From: Syncephalis fuscata
Taxonomy: Eukaryota; Zoopagomycota; Zoopagomycetes; Zoopagales; Piptocephalidaceae
DNA length: 64,000 bases
Direction: 5' to 3'
NCBI GenBank assembly: GCA_025786725.1
Contig: JAHLTZ010000003.1
Location: 124,001 to 188,000 of the forward strand
Both the position numbers and the translations under genes were made by a program. Below the pieces are notes generated by a model. It ran no database searches, was not told the origin of the DNA, and saw nothing but the letters and a program-made list of their open reading frames with translations. Shown in pieces: positions 51,975 to 63,171 of this stretch (its first letter is position 1; each line of letters opens with the position of its first letter).

Positions 51975-54015
51975 ATGCATTCGTTCAAATATCTCACGTT
52001 GATTGCTGCTTTTGTAGCCCTTAACAGCGTTACGGTCCAGGCTGCCCCGACTGAGGATGCCAATGTAAACAATGCATATGGACCATCGGTCGCATATAAT
52101 CCGGCCCCACCAGCTTATGATACCAATGCTTCTCCTCCGGCTCAGCCAGCATATACCCCGGCCACGCCAGCATATACTACCCCAGCTACGGATGTTTATA
52201 TAACCACTCCTGCTACACCTGCGTATACTACTCCAGCTATATCTGTGTATACATCTACTCCAGCTAGTGATAATTATAGTATAGCCACGCCAACTACTAC
52301 ACCATGCGAGACCACTCCTGTCTACACTACTCCATCTACCACTTATACTACAACTACGTCTACTTACATTCCTCCACCTGTCACTGCTACCTCAACTAGC
52401 GACACTTATGGTACAGTTCCACCAACCACTTCTACCCATGTGAGACTACTCCTGTTTACACTCCATCTACCACTTATACTACAACTACCACTACTCCATG
52501 TGATACGCTTACCTATACTCCTCCACCTGCCACTTCTACCCCATGTGAGACTACTCCTGTCTACACTACTCCATCTACCACTTATACTACAACTACGTCT
52601 ACTTACATTCCTCCACCTGTCACTGCTACTTCAACTAGCGACACTTATGGTACAGTTCCACCAACCACTTCTACCCCATGTGAGACTACTCCTGTCTACA
52701 CTACTCCATCCGCCACTTATACTACAACTACCACTACTCCATGTGATACGCCTACCTACACTCCTCCACCTGCCACTTCTACGCCATGTGAGACACTCCT
52801 GTCTACACTACTCCATCCCCACTTATACTACAACTACCACTACTCCATGTGATACGCCTACCTATACTCCTCCACCTGCCACTTCTACGCCATGTGAACA
52901 CTCCTGTCTACACTACTCCATCTACCACTTATACTACAACTACGTCTACTTACATTCCTCCACCTGTCACTGCTACTTCAACTAGCGACACTTATGGTAC
53001 AGTTCCACCAACCACTTCTACGCCATGTGAGACTACTCCTGTCTACACTCCATCTACCACTTATACTACAACTACCACTACTCCATGTGATACGCCTACC
53101 TACACTCCTCCACCTGCCACTTCTACGCCATGTGAGACCACTCCTGTCTACACTACTCCATCCGCCACTTATACTACAACTACCACTACTCCATTGATAC
53201 GCTACCTACACTCCTCCACCTGCCACTTCTACGCCATGTGAGACTACTCCTGTCTACACTCCATCACCACTTATACTACAACTACCACTACTCCATGTGA
53301 TACGCCTACCTACACTCCTCCACCTGCCACTTCTACGCCATGTGAGACTACTCCTGTCTACACTACTCCATCCGCCACTTATACTACAACTACCACTACT
53401 CCATGTGATACGCCTACCTACACTCCTCCACCTGCCACTTCTACGCCATGTGAGACTACTCCTGTCTACACTCCATCCGCCACTTATACTACAACTACCA
53501 CTACTCCATGTGATACGCCTACCTACACTCCTCCACCTGCCACTTCTACGCCATGTGAGACTACTCCTGTCTACACTCCATCCGCCACTTATACTACAAC
53601 TACCACTACTCCATGTGATACGCCTACCTACACTCCTCCACCTGCCACTTCTACGCTATGTGAAACCACTCCTGTCTACACTCCATCTCCGCCAGTGTAC
53701 TCAAGTAATAATAACATCCAGTATCCATCAAAGGACTCTTATGGTGATGAAGACTGCAACGATGAGTATGAAGAGGTTAACGAAGGTTACGGTAAGCACC
53801 CAAATAAGAAGCATAAGAAGTTTGAATACTACTTGGTTCCTGTCGCCTACGCCAATAGCACTTATACCTATACTAATGGCACCAAGGTTCATTGTAACAA
53901 CTGCACCCTGGTCAACCGCACTTATGAGAACCAGAAACCGGGTACTTTCTTAAACTGCACTGTTCGCGTCCCACATAAGCAACAGCACAAAAACTCGACA
54001 TACAAGTCATACTAA
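51975..54015 (+). CDS. secreted Thr/Pro/Tyr-rich repeat protein (cell-wall or adhesin-like)
   Basis: The signal peptide (MHSFKYLTLIAAFVALNSVT, cleavage likely near VQAAP) is followed by Pro/Ala/Tyr-rich spacers and then about ten tandem copies of a 36-codon unit of 108 bp (some 105). The unit contains TPCETTPVYTTPSTTYTTTT and TPCDTPTYTPPPATS, so a CET...CDT cysteine pair recurs. The non-repetitive C-terminus (about 53690-54015) has an acidic stretch (GDEDCNDEYEEVNEGYG), a Lys-rich stretch and NST/NGT/NCT/NRT sequons. Composition suggests heavy O-mannosylation and wall attachment, without an obvious GPI signal. Several copies lose one or more bases (for example 52434, 52793, 52815, 52897, 53193 and 53202), throwing the frame. 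Start and end share one frame only if these are disregarded. No relative is recognised. Confidence 0.75.
52300..53690 (+). repeat. 108-bp coding tandem repeats
   Basis: About ten units with the core CCATGTGAGACTACTCCTGT and CCATGTGATACGCCTACC. Copies after 53230 are nearly identical to each other while earlier ones vary. Some include a variant block ending ACTAGCGACACTTATGGTAC (about 52395, 52635 and 52980). Confidence 0.92.
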
Positions 54016-55787
54016 ATTTAGTTGATTATTAACATACTATTAAGTGTCCATATGTCTATTCTCAATTTTCAGGTTGAATTTTTATAAATAAATAGGTCAG
54101 CTGCACGTAAGATATACTAATTTTTTATTAATGATATTCGTCAAAGTCACTGTGTTTGGTTATAATAATGCATTTGAGCAATAAAGTATTTTTAATAAAA
54201 AAATTTTGTTTACATCATACCTCATTTTTTGTAATGGCGTTTATCGCAGCTTGAATACTCATTAATGGTACGTTTTATTTTTGATAGCTGTTTCATTAGT
54301 AGCTTGTGTTTATTCTTCAATAAAAACGTTTATCTCAACATCATCTATTGTTTTAATATTATTAATGCTAATTTTCACAAAGCATATTTTTGTATTATAT
54401 TTTTGAATTGCATTTACTACAATTATATCATTGAAAGTCTTTTAACAAATAAAACACAATTGGATCGCTGTTAGTATTGCTAAAATTAACCAAATTACGT
54501 AAGTAAACAAAGCTTTAAATTAAAATCCGTTGTATTTATTGTAATTAGCTTTTTTCCCATCAGGGATTTTTAGCTTTATAACTTTTATTATTCAACAATA
54601 TTATAAATACGTAATACTGTTACTCAACTAATAATAAAATGCCCTTTTATAATCCAATTCATTTTATTTAATTAGCAGAATCTATACATTTACGACTTTT
54701 ATTATAAATATGCTGATTTGAGCTATTGCTATAAGTTAAAGCCATTTGATACTAACGATATTTTTATTAAATTGATATTAAAACATTTGACTAAGCTATC
54801 ACTTTTATTTTTTTCTCCGTTGGTTACCTGGTCAATGTTACATCATTTTATTATTATTGTTATAACAATGTCTTTTTTTATTGAATTAAAAACAGACTAA
54901 GATTTGCTATATAAAATAATAACATCTATTAAGCTATTACAATTGTTGTATATATTAATTACAATACGTACATTGCTGAAATACCAATATATTACAAATA
55001 TTACTTAATTTAATTACCTAGCATTTTAATTTATATTTATGTTAAAAATGTAATTGCAAACTAAATATACAGTATAGTATTACATTGAATTTAAGAAATA
55101 ATGTTTTATTAACCATTCGACAATATTTATATTCTGCATTCTTCATCAACATTGCCAAACTAGTCCAACATATTATGACGTTTACAAATTAATACAAGAT
55201 GCGATGGCCATGACGTTCAAGAAAGGGCGTTGCAGCTTCTATGGCATATTACTTAGTTTAGGCTTCTTTTTGCTAGACTTTGCAGTTATTCTGCCTAGCG
55301 ATGATAAATAATCAATTATAGCTTATCAAATGCCCAACAGAGAATAGTTGCAGCAATAAGGATATAGAAATTCTATGATAACGATTACTCCAAAGGCCTA
55401 GGTGCTACCATCCTATATGTACCACGTTAGAACATGGTGATGCCCAAGGGCACATGCACGACTGGCATATTGCTGTAGCCTTTGGCATGACTATTTACCA
55501 AATAAAACATCAACAGCCACTGTTGTCTTCGGCTCGCCTATCGTTTGTTCGACCTGTTTACTGTTCATACATACACACACACACACACAATTTACCGACA
55601 TCCTTGAAAACAGCCACGGCCAAACTGGTTTTCTTGAGAAAAACTTCACTATCAGCATTTTACTTAAAGGCATTGCATTGACACCTCGGCTCGGCTTCGG
55701 TAACCGATATCCCTGTACATCTTGCAGTTTTTTGTTTAGTTGTTACTACATCTAGTCATATTTTATTCAGCGCTACGATATTGTAGC
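54016..55787. other. intergenic, AT-rich, with dispersed repeat
   Basis: Contains copy 2 of the dispersed repeat (54700-54960) and an (AC)n tract at about 55573-55589. I see no gene; short frames such as 55454-55681 lack support. Confidence 0.55.
54700..54960 (+). repeat. dispersed noncoding repeat, copy 2, with internal extra segment
   Basis: Matches 42835-42965, but an additional segment of about 130 bp (about 54802-54930) lies between AAGCTAT and the shared AAGCTATTACAATTGTTG. The segment is flanked by a short AAGCTAT duplication. Confidence 0.7.
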
Positions 55788-58700
55788 ATGTCCGCATTAA
55801 CTATGTCACAGACATGGCCATCGTTAAGATGGTCGGCTGTTCTGTTTATTTTAGGAATGGTGGTGTATGATACTCAGGCAGAATCATCCACCGCCACTAC
55901 TCGACCTCCAACTCACTGCCCATTGGAATATGCCATCCCCAGTAATACGACCACGTCTGTTGGCCATATGCTACGCACTTCTTGGCCTAAAGATTATCAT
56001 CACTGTATCAATCGGCATAGCAATTGTTACCATAGCCGCTATGCCTGTAAAGAGCGATGCGATAATCTTTTCCTCGAGTGTGCCCGTAAAGCTTGCGATC
56101 AGCTAAGTGAAAAGTGTAATTGCGCTGCTGGATGGCATTGGAATGGCACCTACGTAGCCAATCTTCACATTGGCACAGCGGTCGATTTTAGCTGCTCCCA
56201 GTGGGCCATTAGTCAAGCAAGAACGCACCGACGTTGCTACAAATCCCATAAAGATTACAGCTGCCAAAAGCCTACATCTAATGTTACATCTCATCGTAAC
56301 TTCTCCGATCAGCCATCGAATAAGACGCCGAATAGTTCATCGAGTAAGACATCGAATAAACCATCTACTACAGGTACGAACAATTTCTTGATAGCTACAG
56401 CTACATCTTCATTTGCCAATCCCTCCCAAACCATTTCTTTTGCTTCTGTTCAACTTCAGCTCGTTTTCGCGCACCTGCCTCACCTACTGGCCTGAGATCA
56501 TCGGGCAATAGCTTGAATATAACTAATGCTGCAACTCCACACGATAACGCATCAGAACCAGTAAAAGATTCAGCTAGCCGTTCTTTACCTTCTCAAACAG
56601 CAACTAGCACTATATCAAATGCATCTTTCTTTTCTTCTCCCGCATCAACAGCATTGTCTATTCCATCTTCCGTATCTTCTGCATTACTTCCAACTTTTCA
56701 TCATTTGCGTCTTTTTTACCATTGTTTAATTCGTCTTCTTCACAATCATCATTATTGTTTCTTCGCCATCTGTTTCTACCCCTGCATCATCTGTGCCTGC
56801 ATCTTCCAAACTATTTCTTCACATTACCAGCATCTGTTTCCTTTTCATCCAACTCTAATCAAGCATCTTCTGTACCTGCATCCTTTATTTCCTCTTCAGT
56901 ATTCTTTGTATCGTCAACCTCTAATTCTATACCTTTTATTTCTCCACATCTTCACTAACACGCCTTCGTCGTCACATCATCCAATCTTAATTCTCCAGTT
57001 TCATCTTTTGCTATGAAATCTCCGTTGCTATCCTTTCCTTCTTCGTCTTCTTCCTCCCCAAGAAGTGACAATGTTCCAAATAATTCTAATAACTTTGGAG
57101 TAGATACTACACCTTCCAATACAGATTCGGGACCAACGCTTCCGATAATCACTACTCCTAAAGAAGGAACAGTCTCTAACTCTCCAATATCTGTATCTAC
57201 TCCAGCATCTCTTGTACCTGCATCTTCTGACTCTTCTCCTTCAACGTCTCCTGTATCATCAACATCATCTGATTTAATTCTCCAGCGCCGTCTTCTGTGA
57301 TGAAAGCTCCATCATCCTCTTCTTCGCCCTCTTCAAATAACGGCAACACTCCAGGTGACTCCAATAACTTTGGAAGCGATGCCACGCCTTCCGATACAAA
57401 ATCGGGATCAACCCATCCGATAGTCAATCATCCTAAAAAAAATTAGTTGATGAACCTTCCTCATCTGTATCTACACCAGCATCTTCTGTACCTGCCTCCC
57501 CTGGCTCTCCTTCATCAGCATCCCCAGCTTCATCTTCTGCTATGAGATCGCCATCGCTGTCCTCTCCACCTTTACCTTCTTCTCCCGTTGATAACAATAT
57601 TCCAAATGGTTTTAACAACTTTGGAATAGATGCTACACCCTCCAATTCAAATTCAAGACCAACTCTTCCAGTGGTCAATCATCCTGGAAGAGAATTAGTT
57701 GATAACCTTCCTCATCTGCATCTACACCAGCATCTTCTGTACCTGCTCCCTTGGCTCTCCTTCATCAGCATCCCCAGCTTCATCTTCTGCTATGAGATCG
57801 CCATCGCTGTCCTCTCCACCTTTACCTTCTTCTCCCGTTGATAACAATATTCCGAATGGTTCTAATAACTTTGGAATAGATGCTACACCCTCCAATTCAA
57901 ATTCAAGACCAACTCTTCCAGTGGTCAATATACCCATAGGAATAGCAGATTCCGACTCTTCTCCATCTGTATCTACTCCTGCATCTCCTCCCTCAGTATC
58001 TCCTGTATCGGCACCAGTTGATTCTGTCCCTCGCAATCCTCCTGCATCTCCCAATAATATGCCTTCATCATCAACACCATCTAACCTTAATGCTCCAGCT
58101 CCGCCTTCTGAGATGAACTCCCCATCATCATCATCTTCTCCTTCTTCCTCTCCTTCTTCAATAGGTGGCAATACTTCAGGTGACTCCGATAACTTTGGAA
58201 GCGATGCTACGCCTACCAATACAAACTCGGGACCAACCCATCCAATAGTCAATCGCCCTCAAATCTCACTTCCTGTTGATTTAGATGGCCCCAGTTCAAA
58301 GAGCCCAGGCTCAAAAGGCCCAGGTGTGAATCAAGGCAGCTCTAATCCTCCCCCCTCTCCATCGGGACAAGGAAACAACAACTCTAATAGCAACCGTCCT
58401 TCCAAAGATACTGGCAGCGATCTAATCAGCGGTGCCATTCCTTTGTCCAGTTCTCCCTCAGGTATACTTGAATTAAATCATACAAATAGCATTGCTTTTA
58501 ACACGTTTATTTTTACAGGCAAGAATGTCCGGCCCTCTACTAATGCACCAGACGACGGCAGTGATTTAATCAGCGGAGCATTGCCTTCGGATATGAGATC
58601 GACGCCAGCCAACGAACCAAATAACTCAGCTATAAGAGCAAATCCAGGACCAGTTAACAATACGGATGCTGGCAATGCTGGGAAACCATTTGCACCACCT

Positions 58701-59312
58701 ACTGACTCCGATACGACTAATAGTCCAGCTTCTGCGCCCGCTACAGTCGATATTAATAAGCCACCTACACCCAATAACGGCAATGTCGGTACACCAAGCA
58801 GTGCACCTGGATCAACATCAGATAGCAATAATAGTCCACCAGTAGCTTCAGCTCCAGCTAATCCACCGCCTTCAGCTCCTTCATCAACTGACAAATCGGG
58901 TTCACCATCGAGTAACAATAATAAAGCCACTACACTTTCGTTACCGGCACCTGCTCCTCCATCTGCTCCAACATCTGGCAATCCAAAGCCAGATGTAAAT
59001 CAGGGTCCTAGTGAACAAAGCTCTAATGTTAAACAAACTCCAGCGAGCTCGGGCTCTCCTCCAAGCTCCGATACCTCGGACACTAACTTTGGTCAAGATG
59101 CTTCCCCAACTACCAGCAAAGGCGCCCCTTCAAATCCTCAAACTGGCAACTTACTCAAGATTGTCGTGCCTAACAAGCCGAGTAGCAAACCTTTAGTAGC
59201 TCCTCTCTCTTCGTCAAACACGCCCACTACACTAAGCAAGCCTAACGATATAAGCAGCTCTTTTCCAATAGCACCAAGCACATTGTTGAAGTCAAGGAGT
59301 TTAAATGGTTAA
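55788..59312 (+). CDS. secreted protein: PLA2-like Cys-rich domain plus long Ser/Pro/Asn tail
   Basis: A hydrophobic signal (WSAVLFILGMVVYDTQAESS) precedes a domain of about 130 residues with CINRHSNCYHSRYACKERCD and CDNLFLECARKACD. This cysteine/histidine spacing recalls secreted phospholipase A2, where the family has H-D-x-C-Y and C-D-x-x-F-x-x-C. Here the residue after the candidate catalytic His is Ser rather than Asp, so activity is doubtful. The remaining roughly 950 codons are low complexity (Ser, Pro, Asn, Thr, Ala) with imperfect repeats of an NNFG-DATPSN-NS-PT-P module at about 57080, 57360, 57610, 57860 and 58190. The final 57930-59312 is one open frame ending LKSRSLNG. Several frame breaks lie between 56400 and 57930. 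Start is the ATG of MSALTMSQTWPS. Likely extracellular or wall-associated. The PLA2 link is an inference. Confidence 0.6.
57470..57935 (+). repeat. near-identical direct repeat (about 250 bp) within the Ser/Pro tail
   Basis: The segment from CTGGCTCTCCTTCATCAGCA through CTCTTCCAGTGGTCAAT occurs twice, at about 57498-57680 and 57752-57930, with only a few differences. It indicates recent expansion. Confidence 0.9.
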
Positions 59313-60178
59313 AAGCTATTTTACAGTGAAATGCCCCAATTCAATGCATCGGGCATTACAACACAATTGGACAAGTTGAATTTAATCCAAACAGTGCCAC
59401 TGCTTTATTAATAATTCCCTAATAAATGCCATTCTATATAAATCGTCAAAGAAATACGAGTGTAATATTGATTATATATACCATCTCATTTATTAATTAA
59501 ACAAATATTGTTTTTATTAACAAATTATATTAAATAGCTAATTTAATATAATTTGTGATTCAAATAATTATATTTAATAGCATTCGCGTAATTGAACTAC
59601 ACATTTAATCTATTGAACATGATGATGGGTGGTGAGTGACATCAGTCATCAAATACTCATCATTGTAAATTCGTTATCCAGTATGCATATATCACCATTT
59701 ACTTATATTATTTTCTTTCTATTTCATACTACTGTATACTACTCCACGATCTACTAGACACATTCTGTTTATTATATACACCAACATACTTCATTCGGTC
59801 TATTCATTGCATTACGTGCACTGTAACTTCAACACAGCTGGCCATTACTTCACGCTACATATTTATTATGATGTATATTATTTTACCGCCTGATAAATAT
59901 ACTGCTATCTATAACCACTACCCGTTTAAGTTTAGCCTTTTTATTAATAAAAATAAAGGCGATGTAGATAGCAATAGTGTAATACCACGTAAATGTAATG
60001 CGTTTGGCTTTTTTTATTTGTATTACCACATCTTTTTTTCTACAATTTTTCTTCAACTCCACTGTTCTATCCGTCATATTCAACGCACTTTTTCACCTTT
60101 TTATTTGCTAAACAAGAAAGTAGTAAAAACGACCGGTTTATACATTTTGGCGCTATAGTGTCGGGCAATACTTGAATC
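59313..60178. other. intergenic, upstream of UDG
   Basis: AT-rich. 59650-59790 resembles 10560-10700. A 96-codon frame (59868-60158) immediately before the UDG start has no domain and is not called. Confidence 0.5.
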
Positions 60179-61602
60179 ATGACTTCTGACTCACCAGCCA
60201 CACAACCGAAACTGCCAAAAAGTGGCGGCCTTATTACTAGCTTTTTCACACCAGCTACCAGCAATGATAATAAAGCTCCCGCACCAGATCGTAATCCGTT
60301 AAAGCGTACGACCAGCGAACGACAGGATAGCGATAACGACGACAAAGATATAGAGCAAAATAAGGCGGAAACTGCTGATGATTTGGCCGGCACTAAACGA
60401 GTACGTCTCGATGCCACGTCACTAACTCCAGAAAAGCGAGAATTGCTTGAGTTAGAGCTGCGTACTATGTCGCCAGAATGGCAGAATGCACTATCAAATG
60501 AATTTAACAAGCCTTATTTTATTGGAGTAGGTAATAATATTGTGCTACGGCTATATCTTACGTTATATCAACCATTCTATTCTAGTTAAAACGATTTTTA
60601 GTCGCCGAAAAGAAGCAAAGCAAAACGATTTTACCACCCGGTAAATAGCTTGACAAATTAACTGCGAGCTGTCCACTAACATATTTATTGCTGTTAGCCG
60701 ATCAGATTTACAGCTGGTCTCGTTGGACGATGCCCAATGAAGTTAAAGTAGTAATCTTGGGCCAAGGTATGCTTAATAGCTCCTATTTGTACAGTACCAC
60801 TTAGTACAATGTTATAACAATATAGATCCTTATCATAATATCGGCCAGGCACATGGTATAACTATTCTTAGTACTGGAATGCAGCAATTAACTATTTCAA
60901 TGTAAATAACTAGGACTATGCTTCAGTGTTACACCCACTACAAAGATCCCACCGTCACTTATTAATATTTACAAGGCAATTAAACAAGATATTCCGGATT
61001 TTAATATTCCTTCTCATGGGTAAGTGTTTTAAGCTATCTATCATCTTTGACTCATCCAATAAAGCTATTTGGGCGGATGGGCCCGGCAAGGCGTATTACT
61101 ACTAAATGCCTCGTTAACTGTACGCGCACACCAAGCCGGATCTCATGCCAATCGAGGCTGGGAAACATTTACCGGTAAGATTTGTAATTTTGTAAATACC
61201 AGTATACTAATAATCCATTTTATCTTATTAAATATAATATTTCAAATAGATGCTATTGTCAATTATTTGAATCAGCATCGAAAAGGATTAGTATTTATGC
61301 TATGGGGATCACATGCTCAAAAGAAAGGTAAAGGTGTGGATAAGGTAAGTAAATAATTATACAATTTATAAAATAATACTAATACTAATAATAATTAATG
61401 TTAATAGAAACGCCATTTAGTATTAAATACCGTGCATCCATCACCATTATCAGCCCACCGAGGAGAGACCTTTTTTGCTTGTAAACACTTTTCCAAGGCG
61501 AATAAATATTTAAAAGAACAGGGCAAACCCGAGATAGACTGGTCACGTCTGCCAATAGACATCAAGCCTAACTCTTCCGTCGATATTAAAACCGGTAGTT
61601 AA
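60179..61602 (+). CDS. UNG1: uracil-DNA glycosylase, family 1
   Basis: Excises uracil from DNA in base-excision repair. There are several introns (60527-60587, a GTAAAT...TAG at about 60641-60698, 60766-60826, 60857-60915, about 61020-61065, 61174-61250 and about 61345-61407). The N-terminus has a PCNA-box-like [11 protein letters not shown], comparable to the UNG motif. A basic/acidic linker and a helix follow ([19 protein letters not shown]), then KPYFIG and [10 protein letters not shown]. The catalytic GQDPYH is split by an intron (Asp general base). Further motifs are AHGLCFSV, the intercalation-side [24 protein letters not shown] and [10 protein letters not shown] (catalytic His). The end [22 protein letters not shown] matches the family. 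The chain stays in frame throughout, ending KTGS at 61602. Nuclear/mitochondrial form not determined. Confidence 0.95.
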
Positions 61603-63171
61603 CATATCAATAATTAATACAACAATAGCATTAATATGATTAAATTATAAAATAGATTAAGTTTTTAATTTACGAGGCAATCCGACTGTCTGTCTTTTCA
61701 CGCACCTGTTCTTTCGTTTATTACTTCATTTTAATTATATTTGGATTATGACATCATTGCAAATCACTAGCATGTCTTTCCATATGAACTGTTTTCATCA
61801 TTTTATCAAATCACTTTTCACCATAACAATTAAACCTTTTAATTTTATTAATATTATTGCATTTGACTATCGACTATTCATACAGTATATATGTATATAT
61901 ACCATTTACATCACATAGATACTTGAATAATGATCAGTATCAAGTAATCGGTTTAATGCCCATAATACCAATCCAAGCCAAACCTTGTACACTACACATG
62001 GTGTCATAATCATGCATATCAAGCCTTACTGTCACTGTTATTATTACCACCTCGCATGAGTACATTATATTAGCCGTCTACTTTTCAACCCGACCAGCTG
62101 CTGTTCATACGTGACATGCGTTCATATTGTTCATGATCAAGCATGTTATACCTAAAAATGGCAATTACACGATGACAACCACTTTCATGCTATTGATGCT
62201 CTTAACCATGCTTGACCCAATAATATTTACCAAACTGGTCCACTTGTAATCACATTGATTAGCGAGTATGACTGACCATTTGATAACGTGCACCCCACAT
62301 ATCATTTACTTTATTTGATTAATAGCTTTGATTGCGACAAGTATCATACTACTACCATGACTGATTGCTTTGCAGTCAAGGTGTGTGTGTGTGTGTGTAC
62401 ATGTGTTTTGTGTGCCGTTTGCCTATACTTGTATTTGTGTCTATGCATGGAACACATTTCCTCATGATACCTGCATTAATGTTGAGGTATACAGTCGCCA
62501 CAACATAGACTATTTTTAACCAACATACAGAAATGGACTATTGAAGCATTTTTATTATATTTCTTTTACAAACGCCAAGATTTTGGCCATTTGTATCAGT
62601 GTATTAATAATGCTAAATAACCAAGTTACAAGTCGGTTCCACTTGAACCACGGTCTCCGGTTTGCGACGATATTCGCGATATAGGAGTCAAAAGTGATAC
62701 AATGCAATGGCGAATAACAAACGATCCGGTTAATAAACGACATGCTATATAGCGCCACTGCTGTCAACCATTTGGACCAACGACAGCATGCTTACCATGC
62801 GCCTTTATTCTACCTCTGTTATCGGCACGTTTCATTCTCTCTTGCCTTTACTCTCTCGCTTTCACTCTCCCTCGTTCTATTGTTTGGAAACCTTACCTTA
62901 GCTTTTTCTATCAAGCTATTTCGCTGCTCGTTTAACTCATTTTGAATTCTTCGTTATTCTACAGCTAATAGTGGCACAGCTTGATTGTGCTTAGAGCTGA
63001 CACCAAGCTAATATATTACCATTTTTGTTATCCCCCACTATCAGTGAACCGTGCCATAACTGGCGTGGCTAGTTGTACGTGTAATCTTACAGCGTATACA
63101 GCGTAACGAGCAGCCGATAACAATTAGACTACTTACGATACACGACACCCAACAACATAGTCTAATTAATC
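61603..63171. other. intergenic, no supported gene
   Basis: AT-rich then mixed. It contains a (GT)n tract at about 62380-62398 and a CTCTCGCTTTCACTCTCCCTC pyrimidine stretch at about 62850-62875 that may belong to the promoter of the methyltransferase gene. No coding chain is seen. Confidence 0.55.
62380..62398. repeat. (GT)n microsatellite
   Basis: Nine GT units in intergenic DNA. Confidence 0.85.

Noticed and set aside
57722-58981. Long minus-strand frames rich in Gly/Glu/Asp
   Set aside because: Mirror images of the Ser/Pro/Asn-rich coding strand; repeat composition alone keeps them open.
59868-60158. 96-codon frame directly upstream of UDG
   Set aside because: No domain, overlaps the likely UDG promoter and 5' UTR, and composition is like flanking AT-rich DNA.
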